Position numbers and translations under genes: made by a program
Source of the DNA: Isochrysis galbana
Lineage: Eukaryota > Haptophyta > Isochrysidales > Isochrysidaceae
Assembly (NCBI GenBank): GCA_018136815.1
Contig: CM030935.1
Coordinates: 597,382 to 661,381 of the forward strand
Direction: 5' to 3'
Length of the DNA stretch: 64,000 bases
Shown here: positions 30,991-40,016 of the stretch, piece after piece
Layout: each line of letters begins with the position of its first letter
How positions within the stretch are numbered: the stretch's first letter is position 1
The notes under the pieces: model-generated
The model's database searches: none
What the model was told of the DNA's origin: nothing
The model's input: the letters and a program-made list of their open reading frames with translations, nothing else

Positions 30991-31330
30991 CAACTAAGTT
31001 TATACTTAGTTCGCCCATGGGGGGCACGAGACCCCCTCTCTCTTCACTCCTCCCCTGCCATGGGGGAGGAACCACCCACTCTCCTGGCACGCCTGATGGC
31101 CGGCCATGAGCCAGGAGCACACTGCCCTGCTGACCCATCCCTCGCTCCCCACAGGCACGCCTGATTCGCCCGCCCTGGCTTATCGTGGCCAGCCCATCCC
31201 TTTGACCAGCCCCTCCTCCCCCTGGGCCCCCCTGATCAGCTGATCAGGACATCAGGACCCCCAGCCAGCTCCAGTCGACCGACCTGCAGGGACGCGGAGC
31301 GCCAGCGAGGGAGAGGCAGGAGGGGCCAGG
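30991..31330 (+). mobile_element. Non-autonomous retroelement, subfamily 1, 5' part
   Basis: It starts with the AACTAAGTTTATACTTAGTT palindrome, matching the minus-strand start of 16828-17706, and runs in step with that copy until the solo LTR interrupts it at 31331. The rest continues at 31963-32407. Confidence 0.85.
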
Positions 31331-31962
31331 TGTCGAACATGCGATGACTACAGGCTCATAGGCAGAGGGCCGTTCGATCGAGCCGGCAGCTGACGCGGTC
31401 GTGGAAGGATCGTTGTTTGTTGCTTGCGGGAAGATGTCTGAAAGGTCATAGTAAGAGTCGGGTCTGACAGTGTCTGCCATCGAGCGCTACGAGCGATGAG
31501 GTAGACTGAAGATCGGAGGATTGCGACGCGTGGCGTCGGAGAGTAGAGACGAGGCTAGCTAGCGAGCTAGTGGAAGAGAGAGAGAATGAGAATGAGAGCT
31601 TCTTAGGTCCGAGGTAGACACGGGAGACTACAGCACATGGACTCAAAAAAGTATATGACAACAGAGCCACACAAACTAAACCAAACGGAGCGAAAACTAA
31701 CCACACCTGGACGGACGGCCAGGCGTCGGCACCAGGGCAATTCAGCAACGCGCAGACATGCGACAGAGGGGTCGGCACAACGAGGGCGGACCTCGCTGGG
31801 GAGCTACGACCGATGGACAAGAGAAGACAGAAGACAGTCATGGAACATTTGATGACATCGAGAGAAAGTAAGAGAAGAGGCGGCATACCAATCGACGAAA
31901 CAGTAAGGCTTAAAATAACCCACAGGTTATAAGTAAAGTCTGTCATCGTATGGAATACGACA
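31331..31962 (-). mobile_element. Solo LTR with internal ATG, 632 bp
   Basis: The minus strand begins TGTCGTATTCC and ends ATGTTCGACA, with TGTCG/CGACA inverted ends and a 5-bp CCAGG duplication (31326-31330 and 31963-31967). The retroelement sequence is continuous across it. At 31480 an ATG opens MADTVRPDSYYDLSDIFPQA and stays open to the LTR end, as in the LTR at 21304-22152, although the two differ in sequence. A copia reverse-transcriptase fragment lies nearby at 32980-33480, but nothing links it directly to this LTR. Confidence 0.88.
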
Positions 31963-32407
31963 CCAGGGCCATGCCCCAGTCTCACCTGCCCCCTGAGCTG
32001 TGCTCCCAGGCCCCTGCAGGCCACCTGGGGACCTGAAGAGGGGCCGCAGGCGCGTGCCATGGGCTCCCGCCGCAGGGAAGAGAGGAGGAAATGGGAAGAG
32101 GGAGGGGAGGGGGGAGCGGCAGCTTTCCCCTCCGGTGTTTACGTGTCTTCTCGACCTATTTGGGTAAGAGAAGACGGGGCGCCAGAGCCAGGAGGGAAGG
32201 GCCGCGGCTCGCCGCGGCCACTCGCTCTGGCGAGGGTGATTAGCGCTCTAGGCTCCTACTAAACTCACGAGTGCCCCCCCCCCCCCCTTGCGTTGTTTTA
32301 CCCGAAAGGGGTTTTCCCCCAGCGTGGCCACGAGGAGAGGACGTGCTGGGGTGCGCGGGGTCGGTGCATGCACTGGGGGGAGGACAAATATCGAGGGGAG
32401 GGGGCAG
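31963..32407 (+). mobile_element. Non-autonomous retroelement, subfamily 1, 3' part
   Basis: The match to 16828-17706 (reversed) resumes at the LTR duplication and runs to GATATTTGTCC-equivalent sequence. It stops about 110 bp short of the GGCTAGGATATAACAT end, so this copy is also 3'-truncated. Confidence 0.8.
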
Positions 32408-32416
32408 TTAGGGCCT

Positions 32417-33025
32417 GACAAGAGTTGCCGGCAACTTTCCGAGCAACTTTGGGGTGTTTGAGCGTCCGAGCAACTCACAAGCAACTTCAGGGGCTACAGG
32501 CAACATTGAGCAACATCGAGCAACTAACGAGCAATTTTACTCCTAGAAGAGCACCTAATGAGCAATTTCGGAGGGAATTTCTGGCCGCGCTTGCTTGGAG
32601 TAGTGAGCTGGCCACGACGGGCCAGGAGGACGAGCGATCCAGGCGAGCATGTGTGTGGGGGGGAGAGTGAGTCAGCAGGTCTGCTCCTGGCAAGCCATAG
32701 AGCATGCCTAGAGGATGATGGGTGGTTCCTCCCCTACGGCAGGGGAGGAGTGGAGAGAGGGGGGGGCTCGTGCCCCCCCATGGGCGAACTAAGTGTAAGC
32801 TTAGTTGGACAATGACATAATGATAATGACGACCAACGGCCACGCCGACAACCGCCGCGCACTGGCGTACCCGCGTACCCGCTAGCTAGCGCATTGCGAC
32901 AGACAGCGAAGGGGAGCCAAGGGCGCAATGAGCGAGCAACTTCGAGCAACTTCGAGCAATTTGGCGAGCAACTTAGCGTCTCTTTGGACCCATATTGAGC
33001 AACTTTTGCGAGCAACTTTGGGGGT
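32417..33025. repeat. GAGCAACTT short-repeat field
   Basis: GAGCAACTT and close variants (GAGCAATTT, AGCAACAT) recur more than a dozen times at 32417-32580 and 32925-33025 with irregular 3-20-bp spacing. The two halves are separated by a retroelement copy (32605-32813) and adjoin the end of the copia fragment. Confidence 0.6.
32605..32813 (-). mobile_element. Non-autonomous retroelement, 5' fragment
   Basis: The minus strand starts with AACTAAGCTTACACTTAGTT, a fully palindromic head variant, then the CCCATGGGGGGGCACGAG block, and ends after about 205 bp. Confidence 0.75.
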
Positions 33026-33480
33026 AGAGCTCACCCTTATCTTCAATTGGGAAACGTGTGCCAAGATCATGGACGAAGGACTCGCGTAGAGAGGGGTCAT
33101 TGTCGACAATGGGGGCGTCATCGACGTAAACAAGAACCCAAAGAACGCGTTTGCCATTCGTGTACATGTACAGGCAGATGTCAATAGTAGACCTGACGAA
33201 TCCCCACTGAAGTAAGAAACTAGTCAGTAAGGCAGCCCACTCCCGACCAGCTTGTTTCAAACCATAAAGAGATTTGAAGAGCTTGCAAACGAGACGTCGG
33301 CCTTGACGATCATAGTGAGGAACTCCAGGAGGTGTACGCATGAACAGGCACTGCTGAAGGTCAGCCTGGAGATAAGCCTGCCTCACATCAATGGAGACCT
33401 CGTTGACAACAACGTGATCTAGGAGTCGGACATCCCAGCCATGCGCCGCATAGCGATCGAAAGCGGCGCCCACCGTGTGA
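32980..33480 (-). pseudogene. Ty1/copia reverse-transcriptase fragment
   Basis: The minus strand encodes the typical copia block: VVVNEVSIDVRQAYLQADLQ, CLFMRTPPGVPHYD, RLVCKLFKSLYGLKQAGREW and the catalytic VLVYVDDAPIVDNDPS (YVDD box). It begins with MGAAFDRYAAHGWDVRLLDH and loses homology after GTRFPIEDKGEL, where GAGCAACTT repeats take over. There is no integrase, RNase H or LTR attached. The frame is open for about 150 codons, so degradation is limited. Confidence 0.88.
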
Positions 33481-33519
33481 CAGAGTTGAGGGATATCTAC
33501 CTCAAGGGAGGGTTACTGC

Positions 33520-33605
33520 ACCCAGCCCCTAGGTAGAGCACGAGGGGACGAGCCGCGAGGCAGGTGGAGGGGGGGGGAAGGGAAGCGGGCGAGGCTGCGT
33601 AGATA
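33520..33605 (+). repeat. Dispersed repeat fragment (CCCCTAGGTAGAGCACGAGG)
   Basis: CAGCCCCTAGGTAGAGCACG resembles the start of the repeat at 45215 (GCCCCTAAGTAGAGCACGAGGGGA). It abuts the hAT fragment. Confidence 0.5.
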
Positions 33606-33607
33606 CT

Positions 33608-34240
33608 GTGCAGGCCGACCGCATCAGTGTCATCGACGCGCTCAACGAGGATCTCACACATCGCTTTGTGAAGGTCCTCAGCGACCCCATTCTCGGCGCA
33701 TTCAAGGTGTTCGACCACCGTCATTGGCCCGTGCATGAGACGACCCTTCAGGACTACGGCGTCGACAAGATCACGCAGTTGCAGGAGATCTATGGCGAGT
33801 TCCTATTGGACGATATGGAGAATGAGCTCCTCGATCAGTGGAGTGACATGAAGGTCACGATCATGAAGAGCGAAGGGCTGCGCAACCGCGACTTCCACGA
33901 CTTGTGGGCGCAGATGCTCGTGCAGTACAACAGCCATTACACGTACGTGCTCCGGCTCGTAGCGATTGCGCTTATGGTGCCTGTAGACACCTCGGAGTGC
34001 GAACGGGTGTTCCCATTGATGAACGATTTGAAGACTTCCGAGCGCAACGCCCTTGGCCAGGCTAATCTCCGCAATTTGATGGTATGGCACACGGCTGCAA
34101 AAGACCTGGCATGTGCCGACCTGCCCGTGATGTCCATTCTCAAAAAGTTTCGCGAGTTGTCTTCCTCGTCAACGAAAGGCCGCTACGCGCACCGGCCGAC
34201 CGAGCCTCCCGTTTATGATTACGAAGAGACGATGAGCTGA
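33608..34240 (+). pseudogene. hAT-type transposase C-terminal fragment
   Basis: This 210-residue ORF ends with a hAT dimerisation-like block: VLRLVAIALMVPVDTSECER, VFPLMNDLKTSERNALGQAN and LRNLMVWHTAAKDL. Its arrangement resembles the hAT_C motif of transposases and of domesticated ZNF862/KIAA-type proteins (LA..L..IP....CER.FS..K.IKT..R..L....L..L). The BED finger and most of the catalytic core are absent, since the ORF starts at a repeat junction at about 33605. The frame is intact to TGA at 34238, so a domesticated or recently truncated copy is possible. Confidence 0.6.
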
Positions 34241-34600
34241 GAGCGGTGTGGGGCATCGCTTGTTGGGTGGTTTGTTAGTGTCGTGTGGGGCAGTGTTCTC
34301 TGATCATTGAATGAAGTCATGTGCGCCGTGCATGCGCCTTGCGTTTACTCATTTCCTGCTGCTCTAGCTGGGCCCAGCGCTCAGCAGCGCGTTGTATGGC
34401 AAGTGTGCAAGTGTCAAGTGTCATAGGTGTGACAACAAAACATTTGATGATAGAAATGGAAGGTGGAAGGTGAATCGTATAACTGTTTGGTTCTTACCCG
34501 CTCTGTATCAACCACGACCCAGGCCCGCGACAGCCACCCCACCCCCGGCCCTGGGCGCGCGCGCGCGCGCCGCGCGCGTGCTGGGTTCAACGGCCGTGAA
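34241..34600. other. Intergenic, no gene recognised
   Basis: The 3' flank of the hAT fragment. It ends in a (GC)n alternating run at 34556-34578, which could adopt Z-DNA. Confidence 0.35.
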
Positions 34601-34705
34601 GCGGAGGTGTTAATCGCAACACCTCTTTTGAAGAGGTGTTAATCAGGGATTAACACCAGCCGATTTTGGTGTTAATCCTGAGTGATTAACACCTGATTAA
34701 CATTA
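34601..34705. repeat. GGTGTTAATC inverted-repeat cluster
   Basis: GGTGTTAATC/GATTAACACC occurs at least six times in both orientations within 100 bp (for example GAAGAGGTGTTAATC and GATTAACACCAGC), forming several nested hairpins. It could be a MITE terminus or a binding-site cluster. Confidence 0.55.
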
Positions 34706-34726
34706 AATTACAGGCCCTGGGAAGAT

Positions 34727-34941
34727 CACCGGGCACCGGGCGGGGGGGGGGGGGGGGGGCACCGGACCATATCTAAGCCCTTCACCCCTATTCCCCTAAT
34801 AGTGCACGGGGGCAGTCGCCTGATGGCGGGGGGAGAAAGAAGGGCCGGGGGAGTGGGGATGTAGAAACTTTGCTGCGTGCAAGAAAGTAGTGGTAGTGGG
34901 TCCACAGCCGCGTGTGCGGTCGTGAGAATATTAACAGGTTT
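34727..34941 (+). mobile_element. Non-autonomous retroelement, subfamily 2, 3' end only
   Basis: The CATATCTAAGCCC...AGTGCACGGGGGCAGTCGCC and CCGCGTGTGCGGTCGTGAGA blocks match 6480-6665 and 18500-18670. The upstream hairpin and head are absent; it is heavily 5'-truncated. Confidence 0.75.
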
Positions 34942-35302
34942 ACTCAACTAGATCTAGGTCTTAGCCACATAGGCACAGAAGGCGGATAGAAGGCGAGAAA
35001 GGGGTGATGTGCGATCTTTGAATATTCCACGCGACCAAAAGAAGCGCCCACAAACCTGCTCCCGATACAATTGTGGCACACATGCTCACATGGCCATTGC
35101 AAAGTGGCCCGCGGCCTATAGAGACGATTCGGACCCAAGCCATTCGCATATCTTTGGTCCCGCTGCCCGAGTCAGTCCACTGGGTTCAATGCATCATAGC
35201 GGTAACCATCATGCCAGCGTAGGATAAGCAAACTGTCAGAAATCCATGGCACACACCAAAATTTACTACAAGCTTCTGCTCATATTGCACTCAGCTGTCG
35301 TC
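34942..35302. other. Intergenic between repeat and thioredoxin-like gene
   Basis: This holds the 3' flank of the minus-strand gene. No other gene is recognised. Confidence 0.35.
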
Positions 35303-36010
35303 TCACTGCTCATTGCCACTTGTCGCCGCTGGAGCAGCCTTCGCTGCTGCCTTGGCGGCGCGTTTTGCCCTACGCTTCTGGAAATGATAATACTTGGCGA
35401 GCGCTTGGTCGACGACCCAAAGCACCCCCGCACCGAGAGCAACAGTGCCAATAGTGAAGAGAAAGGTTTGATCATGTGGTGTTGCAACATGAGGTTCGGG
35501 CGGCACGAGCATGCGCGACGACCGTTCATAGTCGCGCTCAGCAAATTGCTGGAGCTTCTCGATGGAAAATCCACCACTGTGGAAGGAGTACATCACCCCG
35601 CCCTTGAAAAGTAGCACAAGTGGTACTGAAGTGATGCCAAATCGCTTCGTCAGCCTGGGAGACTCCTTTGTGTCCACGGCGGCAACATTGATTCTAGGCA
35701 GACCGCGGGCCTCGCGCGAGGCAGCGAGGGAGATCGTCATTTTTTCCCAGGTTGCAACGACGCGAGCACAACGTGGCACCGACTCCTTACAGAACATGAC
35801 CAACCAATCACCAGAGGTGGCACCGGTCGCTGCCTGCGTGAGGTGCTCAAAGTTCTTCTCGTCGAGCTGCACGACCTGAGCGCCGAAGGCTAGGTCTGAG
35901 ATGGCATCCTGCGACCCAATCGATGCGCCTAGGTCCTCAACCGCGAGAGCCACACCGAGGAGCGCAGTGAGGCGCCAGATCATCCCTCCCTGGCACGCGC
36001 GCGACGCCAC
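35303..36010 (-). CDS. Membrane-anchored thioredoxin-fold protein
   Basis: This single-exon protein has 235 residues. Residues about 10-25 (MIWRLTALLGVALAVED) form a signal peptide. A thioredoxin-like domain follows (DEKNFEHLTQAATG, DWLVMFCKESVPRC, RINVAAVDTKESPRLTKRFG, then the cis-proline motif TSVPLVLLFKGG). A transmembrane helix lies at about 183-200, with a Lys/Arg/Ala-rich cytosolic tail (FQKRRAKRAAKAAAKAA). The topology resembles TMX-type or PDI-related ER proteins, but the usual CxxC is replaced by Cys74 and Cys81 separated by six residues. Disulfide-exchange activity is therefore doubtful; a chaperone or tethering role is an inference. The ATG at 36010 or the one at 35983 could start translation. 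Confidence 0.8.
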   Translation of the reverse strand: MASRACQGGMIWRLTALLGVALAVEDLGASIGSQDAISDLAFGAQVVQLDEKNFEHLTQAATGATSGDWLVMFCKESVPRCARVVATWEKMTISLAASREARGLPRINVAAVDTKESPRLTKRFGITSVPLVLLFKGGVMYSFHSGGFSIEKLQQFAERDYERSSRMLVPPEPHVATPHDQTFLFTIGTVALGAGVLWVVDQALAKYYHFQKRRAKRAAKAAAKAAPAATSGNEQ

Positions 36011-36570
36011 GGAGCCGCGCGCCTCTCGTGTGCGCCTGCGTGCTGGGCCAGAGAAGCTCAGTCTCTAATCTATCTACTCTACTCTACTTGACTAAGAGTG
36101 CTTGAGTAGAGAAGAGCTCTACTTAAGTATCGCTACTTGTCGTAGAGAAAGTACAAAGTACTGATGGTTGGTATACTTAAATACGTGTGCCAGCACGCCC
36201 AGCCATGCGTCCTACAAAGAAGGCGTTGCTATTAAAAGGATTTTGCAAGGTTTGAAGTTCGTTGAAACAGCGGGTTACAAAAAGCTATCGCCCTGACACC
36301 ATCGGGCCATCGGATGACCATCGCGGTGACGCGGTAGGGCGGTGACCAGGGCCAGGGCCAGGGCGGCCGACAAGCCGACAAGCGACGAGACGAATAGCGA
36401 ATAGCAACGCCATCGCCATCGCCATCGCGCTCGCGCAAGCAAGCCCCTCTCTCTGTCTCTGTCTCTGTCGTATGTCGTACGTTCACGTCGTATTCATTTT
36501 CATTTAGTATTCAGAGAGTCGACTTGTACTTGTACTCTGCTAGCTGCTGGGCGAATACAATGCTACACAG
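36011..36570. other. Intergenic upstream of the thioredoxin-like gene
   Basis: CTACTCTACT/AGTAGAG motifs occur at 36070-36130, in the promoter position of the minus-strand gene. Simple repeats (GGGCCA, CGCCAT, TCTCTG) are at 36345-36475. Confidence 0.4.
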
Positions 36571-36574
36571 GTGG

Positions 36575-36640
36575 CAGGTGGCGTTCTTCCGTCGAAAGAG
36601 GACCACGCGAACGTTTTATTTTTATATCACCGTATGATTA
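36575..36640 (+). mobile_element. Degenerate MGQYF-type element end
   Basis: GGCGTTCTTCCGTCGAAAGAGGACCACG resembles the GTCGCGTTCCGTCAAAAGAG terminus with several changes. It abuts the 3' end of the reverse-transcriptase fragment. Confidence 0.4.
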
Positions 36641-36675
36641 GAAACATTGTTATTGATTTTCCCGGTACATGGCCG

Positions 36676-37215
36676 CTAAGGCGCGCCGCTAAGGTGCGTG
36701 TCTCCTTCCAATGGGGCCTCTGGGTGCTTGATCCATTGGAGTTTGCGTCCAGTCCTATGGTTCGTCCATAGGATTATGTCAGTCTGTTCTTTAAGGTGAC
36801 GATGGAACCATTGGGGTGGGTCCAGAGTTTGGAGCCAGTAGCGGGGTATCGAGTATATGAGGAAGTTTGCCACCTTAGTTTTTCCAAGGATGGAGAGCGA
36901 ACTGGTGATGGGGGCGTACGCCGTTGTTTTCTTGGCTATCCTCTCTGCGAGTTTCCTCCAGAATCGTTTGATCGCATTATGGTCTCCTAGTGGCACTCCT
37001 AATATGGTTGCGTAGTCGGTGGATTTGAGCCAATTGAATTGTTCAAAGTCGCCTGGGGGCCCCGTGCTTGCGCACGAGGTCAGTGCCGCGGCGGTGTAGG
37101 GGCCCAGCCGTGAGGCTTTCCCTATGGGGTGCGGCTTGTAGCCGACTTGGTTCGTATGGTGGCTGGCCAATGCTGGCTGGGAGGAGGTGAGGATTGTGTG
37201 GGCCATGCTGGCCAT
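36676..37215 (-). pseudogene. Non-LTR reverse-transcriptase thumb fragment
   Basis: The minus strand encodes FNWLKSTDYATILGVPLGDH, RFWRKLAERIAKKTTAY, SLSILGKTKVANFLIYSIPR and WFHRHLKEQTDIILW, the conserved post-catalytic/thumb region of L1/Tx1-like elements (LGVPLG, LS..GK...N). It is joined upstream to a MERAP-type 5' end (37043-37432), so the element has lost its ORF1 body, endonuclease and catalytic palm. It is the same family as 28690-28850. Confidence 0.8.
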
Positions 37216-37432
37216 GGTGAGCCTGCTGGTTCTTGGCTTTCCGGGGTCGGCACGGGGCGAGCCTCGTGCGCACCTGGGTCAGTGGGGCGCCCTCTCGTGG
37301 ACGCTTCAGTTGCGCGGCGTCCAGCATTGCCTGATCTTCCGGCGCGGCGGGGGTGGCGGTGGGGGGGGAGGGGAGCGGCGCGCGCTCCATGACCCTATCG
37401 TTTTAACGATAGTTGCCCTCCTCCAATGAAAG
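37043..37432 (-). mobile_element. MERAP-type retroelement 5' end, copy 1
   Basis: The minus strand starts with a CTATCGTTAAAACGATAG hairpin directly before GGGTC and the ATG at 37390. The N-terminus is MERAPLPSPPTATPAAPEDQ, then LKRPREGAPLTQVRTRL. Three other copies share this start: 41014, 46186 and 51397. It is followed by the RT thumb fragment. Confidence 0.75.
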
Positions 37433-37708
37433 CCGGCGCTCCACCTCTGTGCGGTGCTGGCGCGCCGTACCGACCGCCCTCCCTCTTCGTTCCCAGCCCC
37501 ACCACCTTTGGCTCTCACCGACGCTTGCCGCTCCTCCAGCCGCCACCTGACCTGCACCTGGCTGCTCAGCGCACCACCCCTGTTCTCGCCATCTGAGCCG
37601 CCGCCGCCCACCACCTATTTCCGCCGTCCTCCCCTTCCTTCCCCCATCCATCCACTGAAGTTGCGGCTGAGACGAACGGCGCTGTCGCGCGCACCCTACC
37701 GCTGCCTC

Positions 37709-37805
37709 CCGAGAGAGGGAGGGAGGGAGAGGGAGGGAGGGAGGGGGGGGGGGGGAGGGGGGGGAGAGCGAGGGAGGGAGGGAGGGAGGGAGGGAGGGAG
37801 GGAGG

Positions 37806-37897
<92 letters not shown>
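37709..37897. repeat. (GGGA)n and (GA)n microsatellite
   Basis: GGGA repeats with a G run (37744-37754) pass into about 88 bp of pure GA. ORFs across it are composition artefacts. Confidence 0.9.
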
Positions 37898-37899
<2 letters not shown>

Positions 37900-38120
37900 C
37901 CCCCGTTTGCTCTCGGGGGATTTCCTCTCCCCCCGATAGCTACTGGGGGATCCGCTTACGGCACCTTCCATGAGCAATCTCCCGATAGCTCTCGGGGGAT
38001 TTTCTCGGTCCCCCGATAGCTCTCGGTGGGGCTGTTGGCGATCGGGAAAAAATTTCCCCCCGATAGCTCCTGGGGGCCCCCGAGAGCTCCTGGGGGGCGT
38101 TGGCTCCTGGGGGGTAACAT
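37898..38120 (+). repeat. Array of CCCCCGATAGCTCTCGGGGG hairpins
   Basis: At least six imperfect copies of CCCCCGATAGCTCTCGGGGG lie within 220 bp, each able to form a short stem. They end about 125 bp before the C2/EF-hand ATG and could act in its leader, or be an element remnant. Confidence 0.7.
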
Positions 38121-38243
38121 ATATTTGGCTTCGCCGGCCAAAGGCAAAGGCCACAAATATTAAATATTTCTTTAGATTGTGCGGCGGCGGCGGCAGCCCC
38201 GCCCGTAAGGCCGTTATGCATAAATTGTGGGCGGTGTGAATGG

Positions 38244-40016
38244 ATGATCTCCAGCCAGTGGCGGTTTGAAGTGTCGAAGACTGTCAGTCGAGCAGAGAGA
38301 GGCTCCGGGCCCAGTGGGGCCGCTCTGCGCATGCTCAGCGGCAAGGATTCGCCTTCGGTGATGCACGCCCCCGCGATTGGTAGCTTGAACGAAGTCGCAC
38401 GCCTCAATCTCCGCAAGATGCGCGAGAGCCGCTCAGAGACACTGAACATCTCCGGCTCGAGTCTCGAGCACAGCGCTTCGATGACAGACGAGGTGATGAC
38501 GCCTGGTTTTTGCGATGAGTCGTATTCGGAGGTATCTACGTCGTTGATTGGGGAGCTAGGTACCTATCGCAAGCTGGGAGTCACCGTGCATCGCGCTCGT
38601 GGCGTGCCTGTGCATTTGAATGCATCTTCGGGGACAACCACGTTGCCGTACGCTGAAATCACCATCGAAGGCCGACGCAAGCGTACAAGGTCGGTGGCGG
38701 CGGCCGAGCAGCTCGATGCTGATGGCAGAACGGCAAGTCCTGTGTGGCGAGAACGATTTGAGTTCGCGGTGAGGCCTGAGAGCCTTGGCACATCTCGCAT
38801 GAGCATCAAGATTTTTCACGAGCACTTCATGAAGAGCAACAAGCTTGTGTGTCGCACAGACCTTCCGCTAAACACTCTGCTTCCAGGGGGGCCTTGGTGG
38901 TGCGCACTGCATCGACAATCATCTGAGTCGCCCAGGCAAAGCGCTGCACAAACGGTCCTCCAGATCAGCTTTGACTGGGAGCCTGACCCTCCAACAGAGT
39001 TGGTGAGCGTGCTGGATCGTGTAGAAGAAGACGAGGAGGAAGAGCACGCCAAACAAGACGGAGGTAGGAGGAACTCTCCAAGGTCTTTCGAACGAGAAGA
39101 GGAAGAACGTTCATCCGAATCGGCTAGTATCAAATGGGCGGAGGAATGGGCAAGATCGGTTTTGAGTGCAGCGTCCACGTCATCCGGTTTGCCAAATGCT
39201 GCATCACTCTCTCCTTTTGGGGCACTCTTTCCGCATGGCATGCAGATGGCAATGCCAGTGCCGATGTACACGCATACTGCAATGCCGTATGGAGGGTGGC
39301 CCAGCATGTCCCAATCAGTATATGTACCAGGTTACGCGCCCGGATGCCCAGTGAATGCATGGTGGCCAGGCACAGTAGGATCACCCCCTGTAAGTGCGGC
39401 ATCGACAGCATCTCGAAGAGAGGTTGGGAACTCTAGTCAAGAGGCCGGCACCATGGAACTCGGAAGCCAGTCACATCGCGATCCACGGTCACAACAATCA
39501 CGATGGTCATCGTCGCGACCCCTCCAAAGAGGACCGTGCCATTTGACCCCAATCGAAGTCGGTCCATCTCCCCCAGTTGAAGTTGGATCGTGTTCTGCGA
39601 ATGTTCAACAAGTCGGACAAGGGTTATTTGCCGCAACCCCCAGCTTACACAATGACAAGCCGCGGTTTCCATCTCGCAGACAAGCAACAAGTTCGGGGTC
39701 GGCTGATCAAAGGCCAGTCGAAAATATACGCTCGCCTCTCTCCAAACTGACTCCCCCTGAAAGAAGAATGCAAAAGCTCGATCGGATCGCGGAGAAAGCA
39801 AGCGCCTTGCAAAATTTTTTCTGGAGTGACGTCGACCTTTCGGGTACTCTCGACTTCTCTGAATTTCGCAAGCTGGAAATGAAACGCTCTAATGGGACCT
39901 GCACCGAGGCTGAATTGCGCGATCGATTTCAGGCATTGGACGTGAATGGCGATGGGAGGATCGACATTCAAGAGTATATTCAAAGTGCAAGGCGGTTATC
40001 AATGAGCGGACAATGA
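38244..40016 (+). CDS. C2-domain and EF-hand calcium-binding protein
   Basis: This single-exon protein has 590 residues (or 561 from the ATG at 38331). Residues about 105-250 form a C2-like domain (YRKLGVTVHRARGVPVHLNA, PYAEITIEGRRKRTRS, ASPVWRERFEFAV, SRMSIKIFHEHFMKSNKLV). A long acidic then Ser/Pro/Met-rich linker follows. The C-terminus has two EF-hands with canonical loops: DVDLSGTLDFSE (about 528) and DVNGDGRIDIQE (about 566). Both loops have Asp at 1 and 3 and Glu at 12, so both should bind calcium. The architecture suggests Ca2+-regulated membrane association. The C2 aspartates are less clear, so lipid binding may be calcium-independent. The leader contains the hairpin array. Confidence 0.85.
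   Translation: MISSQWRFEVSKTVSRAERGSGPSGAALRMLSGKDSPSVMHAPAIGSLNEVARLNLRKMRESRSETLNISGSSLEHSASMTDEVMTPGFCDESYSEVSTSLIGELGTYRKLGVTVHRARGVPVHLNASSGTTTLPYAEITIEGRRKRTRSVAAAEQLDADGRTASPVWRERFEFAVRPESLGTSRMSIKIFHEHFMKSNKLVCRTDLPLNTLLPGGPWWCALHRQSSESPRQSAAQTVLQISFDWEPDPPTELVSVLDRVEEDEEEEHAKQDGGRRNSPRSFEREEEERSSESASIKWAEEWARSVLSAASTSSGLPNAASLSPFGALFPHGMQMAMPVPMYTHTAMPYGGWPSMSQSVYVPGYAPGCPVNAWWPGTVGSPPVSAASTASRREVGNSSQEAGTMELGSQSHRDPRSQQSRWSSSRPLQRGPCHLTPIEVGPSPPVEVGSCSANVQQVGQGLFAATPSLHNDKPRFPSRRQATSSGSADQRPVENIRSPLSKLTPPERRMQKLDRIAEKASALQNFFWSDVDLSGTLDFSEFRKLEMKRSNGTCTEAELRDRFQALDVNGDGRIDIQEYIQSARRLSMSGQ

Noticed and set aside
37709..38154. 152-161-aa Ser/Leu or Gly/Arg ORFs
   Set aside because: They read through GGGA/GA microsatellite and the hairpin array.
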